A stretch of 64,000 bases of DNA from Hyaloraphidium curvatum (taxonomy: Eukaryota > Monoblepharomycota > Hyaloraphidiomycetes > Hyaloraphidiales > Hyaloraphidiaceae): the NCBI GenBank assembly GCA_025558095.1, contig JAIVFI010000006.1, positions 496,001 to 560,000 on the forward strand, given 5' to 3'. Within the stretch, counting starts at the first letter, position 1, and every line of letters begins with the position of its first letter. This document shows positions 50,075-62,083 of the stretch, piece by piece. Below the pieces are notes generated by a model, which was not told where the DNA came from, made no database searches, and was given only the letters and a program-made list of their open reading frames with translations. The translations under genes were made by a program, and so were the position numbers.

Positions 50075-52851
50075 ATGGCGGCCTTCCGGGACGAACCGCC
50101 TGGCGAGGCCGGGGGCCCGGGCTCCGGCGCCGTGTCGGCCGCGGCTGGCCCGGCGGCTGCTGTCCAGACGCCGTTCGCAGAGACGATGATCGGCGGGGCC
50201 ACACGGCCGCTCCCCGTCGTCTTTACCGCCGACTCGAGGTGCGCGCTGGCGCCACGGACGGGCAATCGCTTTTCTCACACGGATTCTGTGCGGGCAGCTT
50301 CTTCTTTTGCGCGAGCCCGCCGTCGGTCAAGCTCTACAGCGCCGCGACCGGGCAGGTTGTGAGGACCTTGAGGGACGAGACCGCTGTCCGGATCACCGGG
50401 CTGCAGCTGAATCCTGAAAACCCGCTGCAGGTTGGTCGCGCTTCCGGGCTGCCGTCTTGGTCTTCCTCACGGTCGCACCTTGCCAGGTGTTTATCGCCTA
50501 CTTCGAGGGAAAGGTTGCCCTGTGGGATTTCAACGACACGATGGTCGTTCAGTCGTGGGATCTCGACCACAACATCGTGCACTTCCGGCTCGACCCCGCC
50601 CGTCCGCGGGAAGCGTTGCTTGTTGTCAGGAAACGGACGCCAGGCGCAGAAGGCAAAGCGGCGCAGACGTCTGTTCTGTACCGTCTCGATCTGGACACGA
50701 ATCGCCTGGTTCGAGTTGCCAAGGCTCGGCGGTACGAGGCAATGGCCATCTCTCCATCAGGCCGTTTCGTCGCCGTCTGCTCGGGGAAGAAGCTGGTGGT
50801 GACCGGAAATCACGACGATGGCACAAACGCGCGAACGTGCGTTCTGCCTGCAGGCGGTAGTGTGTGGCCGATTCCTGACTCCTTGTCCACGAAGCTTCAA
50901 GCACGACGAGAACATCGTCGCTGTGGACTTCCACCCCACGGCCTCATGCGTTGCGTATGGCGACACCAAGGGCAGGATCAGCCTCCTTTATTTCATGACG
51001 GGCTCCGACGGAAAGACACCGCTCGTAACCACGCTCCATTGGCACGCACACCGCGTGGGAGCCCTGCGATTCACGACCGACGGTGAGATCGAAGCGCGTG
51101 GCAAAGAGGACCGTGCTCATTAGTCGGCAGGCGACCAGCTTTTGTCTGGCGGGGAGGAGGCGGTACTCATCGTGTGGCAGCTCCAGACGAGGCAAAAGAG
51201 CTTCTTGCCGCGGATAGGCGGCGAGATCCGTTCGATTGACATCAGCCCCGACGGCGAGACGTATGCCGTGGGCCTCGCGGATGGTTCCGTGAAGCTGCTG
51301 GATTCGGCGAGCCTCGCCATCAGGCAGACCGTTGAGGGAATGCGCTTCGGTGGGCGTCGCGGGTCCGCGAGAAAGGCCGTCCTGACGTGCGAAATCTTTC
51401 CCGCAGCGAACCTTCCCATGGCCCTGCGGCGCTCGCCGGCAGGCCTTTCCTACGAGGCGTACCGCAATCAGCTCGCCTTCTTTGGACCCCGTTTCGTCCA
51501 GTTTTGGAGCCTGGACACCAACTCCCACGCGGCCGACGTTGAGGTGACGCCTCGCAACCGCATATCCCGCACCGAGACGAAGGAGCTCGTGGACTCTCGG
51601 GTCACGCACGTGGCATTCGCGCCGGGGGGCGGCTGGATGGCCACTGTGGACGTGCGGGACGACCGGGAGTTCCCCGCAGATCAGTACCTGAAGTTCTGGG
51701 AGTGGGATGCCGCGGCCCAAGGTTGGACGCTGAACACGAGGATTGAGGCGCCGCATGGCACCGGCGTGGTTTCCGGTTTGGCTTTCAATCCGGCCGCGGA
51801 ACCCGGCGTGGTGGTTTCGACGGGCGCCGATCGCCGCTTTCGCGTATGGACTCTCAGGGATGGGCAGACCGACACGGATGCGAGGACCTCTTTCTGGGCC
51901 AGTTCGGCAGGAGGAGACTACAAGGGCAAACTGTGCAGGGGCGTGAGCTTCTCCCCGGACGGGTCCCTCTTCTGCGTGCTTCACGACGTGCAGACGACCA
52001 TCTGGGACTCGGCGGCGCTTTCGTTGCGGACGGTCTTCCTCCATCCTACCCCCACGGCGGAGCTGCACGGGGCCACATTCCTTGGACGTGGCTCCCGCCA
52101 CCTCGTGGGGTGGACCGCCAACCGCATCTTCTTGTGGGACCTCTTGACCTGTACGGTCAGCCAGGTCTTGTTTGTCAGCGCGGCTGCATTGGTGGCTGAT
52201 TCCCGAAGTCCTCGGTTCGCCGTTTTGACGGCCGAAACAGGCGAAGATGGCGCGAAGCGGGAGGCTTGGGTACGGGTCTTTGAGCCGGGCTCGGTCGATC
52301 CAGTGCTCGTGCACTGCAGTCCGAGGGCCCCGAAAGCCATGGTCTTTGCTCGCGCTGCGGGAGGCCACAGCGTGCACTTGGTCGTGCTCGATCGGGATGG
52401 GAGTGTCATGAGTCTTCGAGAGGGAGAAGCCGCGCGGACGGCGGGCGATCGGGCTGCAGAGGAGCCTGTGCGCCCAACAGGACGCAGAAACCTCCTTTCC
52501 AGCGTCGTGGGCAGGGTGGTCGGCGCGGGCGACGAGATGGCTGGGCCGGCAACGGGCACCATGATCGGCAGCCGGAAGACGGCGGGCGACGACTTCCTTG
52601 GGATGGCGAGCCATCTCCTACCGCCGCTGAGCTCGATTTTGGATGGCTTCATTACGGGGCTTGTTGCGACACGGATTCAGGGACAGCGCCGGGAAGCGGC
52701 AGAGCGGGAAGCAGTAGAGGAGGAGGGAAAGCAAGCAACAAGGAAGAGGCCTCAGTTGACGCCGCGGGACGTCGTCGCAGGGTCATCGGATGGGATGGTG
52801 GTGGAGGCGGAGGACTTTAGCTTTCTCACGGAGCTGTTCCGGAAAAAGTGA
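50075..52851 (+). CDS. WDR75: WDR75/Utp17 (Nan1), WD40 component of the small-subunit processome
   Basis: Utp17/WDR75 belongs to the t-UTP (UtpA) group that binds pre-rRNA and supports Pol I transcription. Exons 50075-50238, 50298-50430, 50487-50836, 50895-51082 and 51131-52851 give 851 residues. Two tandem propellers are seen. The first begins VVFTADSSFFFCASPPSVKL and includes VALWDFNDTM, and AVDFHPTASCVAYGDTKGRI followed by SGGEEAVLIVWQ. The second includes QLAFFGPRFVQFWSLDTN, TGADRRFRVWTL and RIFLWDLLT. The C-terminal 150 residues are helical and charged, with SHLLPPLSSILDGFI. Identity rests on this double-propeller layout and the local wording, so confidence is slightly below the certain cases. 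Nucleolar location is expected. Confidence 0.82.
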
Positions 52852-53091
52852 TGCAAGATGCGGTATTTCCCGCTCTATCTCTCCTTCGGCGATCGCGGTG
52901 CCTTTGGCAGTGCGTGCGTCCCTGGATCAGATTCGAGGCTCGATTGGGGGCGAGTCGGGGGAAGCGGCGGGCGGTGAGCACGTCCCCCACAACACGCGGA
53001 AGTGCCGCCTCGACCGCCATGTAGGCCATGCAGCCGCTGCATTGAGCTAGGACAATGGAGGGACAAGGGTCTCGCGGGTCAGGTGCGCACG

Positions 53092-56000
53092 ATGCGCCTT
53101 CGCGGAGGGCCACGGGCTCACTTGCTGTCGGACATGGCAGCGGACTCGCTGCAGCCCAAGATACGCTCGCAGATAACGGAGGCGCTGCAACGGCAATTTC
53201 AAATGACCCAGCTGTCGCAGCAGGCTGGGTCGAAGGCGGACACGAGCAAGCAACAGGCTGCCTTGACGTCTAGCCCTCGCTTTGGAGTGTTCAGCTCTGT
53301 TCCGTCTAGCAGGCGCCCGATGGCCCAGGCGAACGCTCCACAGGAGCCGCGCGTCGTCATGCCCGTTCAAACGTGCCGCAAGTACTCCTTAGTACCGCCG
53401 ACGAAGCGCCAGCTTGCACCCGGACTAGGTTCGTGTCCTCGTCTGAACATCTGGGCTGTCTCTGACCTCTGACCTCTCTCCGCCGGTGACAGGCTACGCG
53501 GATTTCTACCCTCAGTCGACGGCGCAGACAGAGGATTTGCTGAGCGAGGCTCACATCCGCCACGGCTATGTGGACAAGCCACTCCTGGCGGTGAGAGCGA
53601 TCTCCGCGCCATCTCCCGACCATGGACCAACGCCTTCCAAAGAACGAAACCCTGTCGGCACAGGATCTCATCAGCGATCTGCTGCGCTCTTCGTCTGGCG
53701 TTGGCAAACTTGGCGCGGTCGGAGAGACCTTGATTGCAGACACCCTTAACAACACCGATTCCAGGTATGTCCTCCATTAACGGACCAAGCGGAACCTTGA
53801 TCGAAGTCTCGCGGCAGTGGCAGGAAATCCCCTCGACTCGAAAAGATGGAGGAGTGGAAAAGGGAGCAGTGGTTTCTGGAACTCGCGGATCCTAGGGTTC
53901 CGCTCGGCAGTCTTGCGGACAGAGTCCCAAGCGACGTGGATGACGCCGCGCTGCTTTCCATGCTGTCCAAAGCACGAGTGCCCTTGGCGCGCGCAAGCTG
54001 GTGTGTGAAGACTATTGTGGGGTCCGAGATGGTACGATCAAGCTCTGCTGGTTCGGGAACCAGGCTGATTTCGGACTCAGGCACTCTCACTGCTGGTTGA
54101 GAACAGCGAGCCGCGCTGGCGGGCATGGGTGAAAGCTCTGCGCAGGTTCCTGGCCTTGCAGCTGGACCGGTTCGCTGACGCCAAGGAGGGGCCGATCGAC
54201 CCGCTGGCGGAGCATTTGCATCCGAAGCTGATTGACGCGATCGAATCGTGGACTTACGCTACCAAGCTGATGCAGTGGCAATGCAGCGAAGGCCTTGTTC
54301 CCCGGGCGTGGTTGCTGAAGTGGGCGGTGCAGAGGTTTCAGAAAGCGAACGAGCTCCAGGTTGGTCCCGGTAGTCCCGCGCGGGCTGTGTCTGATTCCTG
54401 CGCCTGCGGTATGGCGACGTGCAGACATACCTACTTCTCCCGGTTGTCGCCGACTGGCTCCCAACTCTGTGCGAGTCTCGCCGCCTGTTGTTTGACGTCA
54501 TCGATGCTGCCCTCCAAAGACTTGGCTGGCTCTCCCGGCTTCCACAGGACGACCACGATGCGCGTGACCCGTATCGGAATGGACTGTGTGCTCTGGTTCA
54601 GGTGTGTGGGGTTGGCCCCGTCGCTTGTTGGCCCCTGACGCACCGATTACTAGGCCGCAGTTCTCTGTGAACCGGAGGTCCTCAACGCCAGACAGTGGCG
54701 GAACACTTGCGACCGTGTCGTGGACGCAGTGTTCTCCGGTTCGGGCCTGTTCGAAGTCCTGTCGGAGGATGTGCGCGCCGACTGCGTCTCGCTCTTGGCG
54801 GGCTACCGCGAAACTGTCGCGCGCCGGAACCAGCATTCGGAGGCGAGCGACGAAATCCCTACTTCGGATCTTGAGCGAAAGCTTATGATCCTTGATCTTC
54901 CTCCCGAGAAGCTCCCGCTGTCGGAGCGCTACAAAGCCCTGTTTTCCAGTTCAGGGCACTCTTCGGTGGAATGCGATGACGCATGGACGATAGCCACCAT
55001 TTGCCAATGGGCGGTCACGCAGGAGCGTACGGGCAGGCACCGTCCGTACATGGCTGCATTGCTCGTTCTACAACACGTGAACAGGGTCGGCGCGTTGGAT
55101 GTGCAAGCCGCTCTCACTAGCTTCCTCGAGACGCACAAACCCGCATTTGAAGAGGAAGAGCGCCAAATCGCAGTCCTCTTCGGGGAGCTGATTAGGACCG
55201 GCATTTTCTCCTATTCCCTGTACCTGCAGCGTCTGGTGGGGAAGGGGCTTTTGCGGAGGGGTGCAACGCGCACGGAGTCTTCGGAACGGGAGGTTCGGTA
55301 TCTGCGAATGTTCCCAATCCCGCGGACCAGTCAGCACCTCAGGAACCATCGACGGTTCTGCTTTAGCGAGGACGCAGCGACGCATTCCGAGAGGGTCCAT
55401 GAAATGTTCCGAGATGGCCTCGCAGGTTTCTTGTCTGGGACGACTAGCTCAGAAAGGGACGATGGTGCTGCAGTCCTGACTGTAGCATCCCTGGAAGTGC
55501 TCGATCGGTACGACCAAATCCGCCTCGGTGACTGGGTGCTCGATCTGGCGAGGAGCGCGAGCGCAGCCTCGGGTGTCAGGTGGGTCCGTTCTCAGCGCAG
55601 TGATTCGGACGTGCGATCCAATGTATCGTACGCAGCTTGGACTTTGCTGCACCCGTCATCGGAGCTTTGGAAATGCTTTCCGACTATTCGGGTGCTCTTG
55701 AAGCGTGTTTGTGTTTCGTCGAGCAGCTCCATAATCTTGGCATTGTGCACTTCGTGGTGGAGTGCGTGGAACGAAATCTTGCCGTGTTCATGATGCTCGA
55801 TCGTTTTGGACGTCTTTGCGAAGTTCTCGCAAACAGCGTAGGTGCAACAGATACCACCAGGGCGCGTATCTCACGTCTTGCACCAGGCGATGCAACAGCC
55901 CGTTCAGACGAGGGATGCACCCACGGTTCGCCTCTTGATGCGGGTAGCAAAGCTTCCTGATTATAAGTTCCTTCATGAGGTTCGGGGTCGCCGTCTTCAG

Positions 56001-58390
56001 CACGTAGTCGTCGTTTCTCACGCATGACGAGCAGAAGCTCTCTCAGTTCGTCTACACGGCCGAGGGAAAGGTAGAACCCGCGCAAATCTGGGCTGTACAC
56101 GAAGCGCTCACTGTCGCACGCGTCACGCAGTCCCTCGAGATGAAGGAGACCGATCGGGCTTTCGATGAGTATCAGTCTCGCGTTCACGAGGAGTTAGGCC
56201 GTGTTTCTGCGGGCGTATTGCCCACGATGGCCAAGTTTCGAGCCGAGAACGTAGCTCCCTTCCTTGAGCTTGTCGTCAACAAGATCGGGCACGACTCGGC
56301 AGACCCGTGAGTAGCCGGGACGACCTTTCACCAGTTATGACTTAAATCATGCCACTCGAAACCAGGGCAAATGGTGGAGTCCATACCGTGATGGCGGCAC
56401 ATGCTCAGGTTTTCGCCGATTTCGTGGGGACCGATGAAGCTTCTCTCGTCGCTCTCCTGGATTGGCTCCTCGCTGGCTTTGATGGACTTGCCCATGCTTC
56501 GTTCCCTGATGGTCAGAGCTCGTGGGATCGACCTGCTCTTGCATTGCGTTTCGCAATCGACCTGGTGTCGCGAGGTGTCCTTCCTCTTGCATTGTGGCTC
56601 CATCATGCCTTGCTCCCTTTGCTTCGCGATGCGGCAGCTACTTCTGATTTGGTCACGGCGACGAGATTCGTTCGAACACTCGAAGTCTCCGGTACGCTTT
56701 TGTGGGACCCTGGTTCGGGCCATGCGCTGGCATCTGCCACGGTTCCGCCCATCGTCTGGCTCCGCCTGCGTCACCAAAGGCAGCAACTCCTTGAAACATC
56801 GCCGGTCGGATTGCTGGAAGTTCTTGGCCTTCTGACGTCTCTTGGAAGCTCTGTGCACGTCGAAGGGTCTCTCCAGCCCTTGAAGCAGGCCAGGATGGCG
56901 TTGCTCCAATTCGGGAACGAATCACACGCGATCCAGCGGGACCTGTGGCCCTTGCGCGATGTTTTGCGTCTCTCCTTCCAGGGTTCCCCTATTTCCCCCG
57001 TTTTGCGTGAGGAACTGCGACAGAATGCCGCTTTCCTTCTCGGATGGCCGGGAGATTTGTGGGCTTCAGACTTGTACTCTCTCATTTGCAGCACCGATAC
57101 CTGGACGTACGTTCGAGTCGCCAAGACGATCCTATGCAAGGTGGAAGGAGGGGGATACGAGACTGCAGCGGATCTTGCACGCGCGGTTCTCGAAGGCAGC
57201 GTACTGGGGGGCTTTGTCAGCACGCGCATGATGAGGCGTTTGCTTTGTGGGTTGGATTCGGATACCCTTGCTGCTGTGAGACGCCCCTTGCTGTCTCTAA
57301 TGCCGCAATCTGACGACCAGCACCATCAGATCTTTGCCCTGGCATCTGGAAAGCTGTCGGAGATCGATCAACAGGGGTTGCCCTCTTTTCCAAACGTTCT
57401 GCAGCACGATTCCAGTATCATCGACGGCTTTCTGGCATGTACTCTAAAATGCGCCGAGATTCTGGGTTCAGGGAGACGCGAGGTCCCGGAGCCGGCGCGC
57501 GTTGGTCCTGCCCAAGTGGAACGATTGTGCTCGGACCTATATGAACAGCTGAATGCTTTGGCTCAGCAGGAACGCGGCCTTCCCAGGCTCGTTGCTTCGA
57601 TTGCGCCCTTTGCCTCTTTACGGGATGAAAGTGCCAGCAATGCTGCCGATGGTGACGCGGATGTTTCTGCCCTCACGAACTTTTGCGCACGATTGCGTTT
57701 AAGGTTGGATCTGCTCCATCATCTTCGCGACGCTGTTTTGCGGGGCCAGGAGTCTTTGCGGCTGCTCGAGTACGTTAAATTGCTCCTTCAGATCCTTGCT
57801 GTGAGTTTGAGCAGGAGCGCGTCGCTGAACTGGAGTTGGCTGACCCTTGGGGCACACAGGGTCCGCTTGTGACGTACGCACTACCGGCGAAGTGCCGGGA
57901 AAGAGCGTGGGACGACATTTGTTACTGGCTCGACAATGTTCCAGAGGACCAAGCGGATGGGTGTTTCGATGCGCTTACGGTGAGCTTTTGATTTGCGCCG
58001 CTGTTCGCTTCCGGACCTCTGCTAACCTGGTCTACCAAGGCGTTGATCAATGGGGGCAAGCTACCCATGCGGACCCTTGTGCTCCTGGAGCGCCTCGTCG
58101 AAGGGGACGAGCGGCGCAGCTCGGAGCCCTTGGAGAAGTCTGCTGCATCCATTTGGGAACCCGTCGAGCACACAGCCTGGAGCTCCGACGCGGCCCCGGA
58201 AATGACCTACGAAGAGTTCTTTTCCAACGGATGGCAAACTCCCCTCCTCCTGCTGCTCATCGAGGAGGATCCCCTGTTCTCGTTCACCATTGGCGGCCTT
58301 GAAGGTTCCCCAGATTTCGGACCCGTTGAACTGTTGTTTGCTGATGATAGCGATCATGTGACGAAGAAGTTACGAACTGTACTGGCCTGA
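53092..58390 (+). CDS. MED12: Mediator kinase-module subunit MED12
   Basis: MED12 links the CDK8/cyclin C kinase to Mediator. Thirteen exons (53092-53428, 53493-53590, 53643-53764, 53824-54031, 54081-54359, 54425-54601, 54654-55579, 55636-55837, 55887-55979, 56035-56306, 56366-57800, 57860-57979, 58040-58390) give 1539 residues. The N-terminus carries APGLGYADFYPQ, the MED12 DFYPQ motif. It is followed by QWFLELADPRVPLGSLADRV and ARVPLARASWCVK, matching the region that activates CDK8. Around 515-560 is AWTIATICQWAVTQERTGRH, the LCEWAV domain. The C-terminal half is helical. It is shorter than animal MED12 (about 2180) and lacks the Pro/Gln tail. The start is uncertain: ATGs at 53092 and 53134 are in frame. 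Confidence 0.88.
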
Positions 58391-58417
58391 CGATCTACAT
58401 TACAAGCTGTAGTATTA

Positions 58418-61400
58418 TCACTTCGGGGCATGGGGTGTGTGTCTGTTTAGCGCCATGTGGCTCTTGACCAAATGGCCCGCCGCGAGTGCAGAGCAGAGGC
58501 TGAGTTCACCGGCCATCACGGTGGCCGCAATGATGCGTGCCAGCTGCGCGGCATTCGCCCCCGGCCGTTCCGGGTGCGGTCCTCGTACGCCGAGCAGCTC
58601 CAAGCAAGACGCCTGCGGCGGCAACACCGTGCCCCCGCCAACCGTCCCCACCTCGATGCAGGGCATCGAGCACGAAACATGAAGATCTTGGCCGTCATTG
58701 ACAGCCTCCATCAGGGTAATGCACTGAGAAGACTCCACGTTCTGTGCCGGGTCCTGACCCGTAGCAAGATACACGGCCGTGAGAATGCTGCAAAGCGTTC
58801 AGTTGTCGACACTAAGTGACCCGCAAACGAACCACTCACTTTGCCGCGTGAGCGTTGAATCCACCGATGCTCCCCGCCATGGCGGAACCGATCAGGTTCT
58901 TGCTCGTATTGAGCTTGACGAGATCCTCCACTGTCGTCTTGAGCACGGTGCGCACGACGTCACCGGGGATAACGGCTTCTGCAACGACCGACTTTCCACG
59001 GCCTTCAATCCAGCTGCGAAAAGCGTTAGCTCCTCAGAGACGCGCCACCTCTCGCTTTGCTCACTTGATCGCGGCGGGCTTCTTGTCGGTGCAGTAGTTG
59101 CCGCTCAGCGCAACAACGCGAAGCTCCGGAAACTGGCGTTCAAGCTCCGCCAACGCCTTCTCGCAGCCTTTCGAGATCATGTTCATGCCCATAGCGTCGC
59201 CGGTTGTGGTGACGAATCGGATGAAAAGGAGCTTGCCGCCGTTCGCCATCTTGAGCTTCCTCAGCCGAGCGAAGCGGCTCGTCGACTCGAACTCGAGTTT
59301 GATGGTGGCGAAGCCTTCGTCCGATTCCAGCCAGGCCCTGCAGGCACCGGCTTGGACAGCGCTCGGGAACTCGACAACAGGTCCCCTGCTCATGCCGTCG
59401 GCAGTCAGCACGACCCGGGCGCCGCCTCCCGCGTTTATGGCCTTGCAGCCGCGCGAAGTCGATGCGATGAGCGCCCCTTCCGTGGTGGCCATGGGCACCT
59501 GGTAGCTCTGGTCGTTGATGATGAAAGGCCCGGCAACGCCGACGGGAATCGGCACGTAACCGACGACGTTCTCGCAGCACTGCCCGTGCACCTTGGTGTA
59601 GTCGTAGTGTTCCACGGGAAGCGCAGGAGACTCGGCGCCGTGCCCGTCCAGCACGTTGTCCTTGCCCACGGAGCGGCTGATGACGATGCGACGCACCTTG
59701 ACCGCGCGCGTGAGATCCCCCAGAAGCTTTTCCAGAGCGTAACCCTGGACGTGTCCCTTCTCAACCAACACGGCCAGCTCCGCGTTGCTCAGTTCTACGG
59801 GACCCGAGACTTTGAAGATCTGCAGGCACTCTTCCCAAGGGCGAATCGAATGCAGAGATTGCTTGCGCTCGGCTCTTGGCGGCGACCGCACGAGCGCGGC
59901 TTCTCCGAAAGACGCCCGCCTCTCGGTAACGGTGCTCAGCCTACGGCGTGCCGGCGAACCGACCGGCGACGGCGGGGCATGCGAGCGCTCGCCAAGGTCG
60001 GCCGCAGGCCGGGTGATGGGCGTCGCGGGTCCCTCGATGGCAGCCACCTTGGCCGCAAGCTTTTCCTCGATCGTCGGGCTCTCCTCCTCTTGGGTTTCCG
60101 CAGCGGCACTGCCCGCGGGGAAGCCGAGGGAGCGAGAGCGCGCAAAGGCGTAGATTGCACCGACGGAAAGGACAGCCATCACCAGGTTGCCCCAGGTCAG
60201 CGTCTCGGACGGTCCAGCGGAAGAATGTAGCTCCACGACGTCCAGTTGGATCTCGGGAGCAACGAGAAGCACGGTTCCTGGGGCCGCAAAGGTACGGATC
60301 TGGTCCAGCACCGCAGCGGCGATTGCGTTGGCCCCGGCTGCTTGTGCGGCGCCGACGTGAGTGCGATTCGACTGGCCAACGGCCCTTGACGATATGCTGG
60401 ACGAGTTCATGGCGTGATAGGCGAGGAACAAGAAGATCTGTGGGGCGGCGAACTTCAGAACATGCCCCCGACCGGCGCCGCACGTCCGTGCGCACCATGT
60501 ACAGCTTGATCTTGCCGATCAGAGGGTGTTCCGCAGCCTTGTGAAGGCTAAAGCCGTTAAAGCCGAGCACGGCTCGGGCCTCTTCCGCGGGGCGGACTTC
60601 GCTGGCCTGCGCCTGGCTCTCCCTGGACCGAATGAGCTCCAGCTTGAGGGTGACCATGGCGGTGTAGAGGGTGAAGAGGAAGACGGCGTCGAAGTAGAGG
60701 GTGAGGCTCGCGATGATGCAGAAGTTCTTCATCCCGGCCACCCCGCTGAAGGCACCCAACCCCATGACGGCGATCTCGACGGCGTAATTCGTGATGAGCG
60801 TGGGCGCAACGGCGCGCACGCCGCCCAGGACCTTGTCCCGCACCGACGGGGTGCCGGACCGCTGGTGCGTGAAGATGGCCCTGGTCAGCTGGTACGGCTT
60901 CTCGAAACCGACGGCCACGACGAAGAATGGCGTCGCTTCGCTGATGCGCAAGGGTCAGCTCTGCAAAATGCGCGAGGAATGAGCTCACGGACCTCAGTTG
61001 GGTGAAAGCAACCGCGATGCCCAGCAGCTTGCCCACCACCAGGGCGGCCAGGAAGGCGAGGAAGCTGCTGCAGATGACGGCGCATCCCAGCGTGAACTTG
61101 GACCCCAGGCGGCGCATGTTGAGGAACAACGACGCCATGGTTGCATGCATGAGCACGTATCCGACGGCGACGACGAGGATGTCGGCATTGCGGGCACGCT
61201 GTCGTGGTGGGTGTGAGACCGCGAGCCGCCGGTGCGGCGCGACGCAGCAACACGCACGTTCCAGGCGTCGCGCAGCTCGTAAACGCCGCCGAGCAGCGTC
61301 CGCGGTTTCCCCTCGTCCGCGGATCCCGCAGCGCTTGCCTCGGCGGGCGGAGGCCTGGGCTTGGCCTGTATGCGCACTCCGTCCGCTTCTGCCGACACCG

Positions 61401-61911
61401 TGCCCAGCGCATCGACCCACGCCTGCGCCCGCAGGGCGTCGCGGGGCGCTGACACGTCCAGGAGATACGCCAGCGAGCCGTTTGCGGCCGGGCCGGGCAA
61501 TGCGCAGTCCGAGGCGTGCGAACGCCAGCACAGGTCGCTGTAGACGGCGCGATCGCCGCCCAGCAGCGGTGCGGCCGCGGCGACCGATCGCACGGCGGCC
61601 TCGGCGGCGCCGGCGCGGGCGGCCCCCGGCAGCCGCACGGGCACGAGCAGCATCGCCGGCGCCGCGTTCCCCGCGGGCGCCCACCCGCCGGCCGCCGCCG
61701 CGAGCGCCGTCCACGCGCCGCCGCCCGCGGCCGCATCGCCCGCACCCGGCGAGTTCCAGTGCGCGAGCGCGCCGTACAGCGACGCCGCGAGCACGAGGCA
61801 CCCCGCAATCGTCGCCACCGGGTGCCGCGCCGTCCTCGCGAGCACCGGGTCGACGAGCCGCTGCGCAAACTGCGCCGCGGGCGACGTCGCACTGCGCGTC
61901 GACGGCGTCAT
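58418..61911 (-). CDS. HMGCR: HMG-CoA reductase with sterol-sensing-type membrane domain
   Basis: This ER enzyme makes mevalonate, the controlled step of sterol synthesis. Exons 61911-61258, 61198-60993, 60940-60496, 60437-59065, 59013-58840 and 58787-58418 give 1073 residues. The membrane half has a lumenal loop and a sterol-sensing-like block ([20 protein letters not shown] to [19 protein letters not shown]). A variable linker follows, then the catalytic domain: [21 protein letters not shown] (catalytic Glu), [28 protein letters not shown] (Lys) and [13 protein letters not shown] (Asp). Near the end is [15 protein letters not shown] with catalytic His1061. Human Ser872, the AMPK site six residues on, is His1067 here. 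The Tyr-Ile-Tyr-Phe INSIG motif is not seen. Its stop is 27 bp from the MED12 stop. Confidence 0.94.
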
Positions 61912-62083
61912 GGTGGGAAACACGGGCGGGAAAGCAAGGACGGTAATTTCCCTTGCCACGCTGATCCGGCCGGGTCGACCCACTTCAAACCAGCCCAAAA
62001 CACCAGCCCATTTCCGAGGCGGTACATGGAGCCACAACGCTCGGATTCTGGCCCGACGGGCTTTACATTCTAGCGCAACCGAA

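Noticed and set aside
59014-59064. Truncated HMG-CoA reductase ending after KKPAAIK
   Set aside because: The TGA is inside a 51-nt intron; joining the exons restores [14 protein letters not shown].
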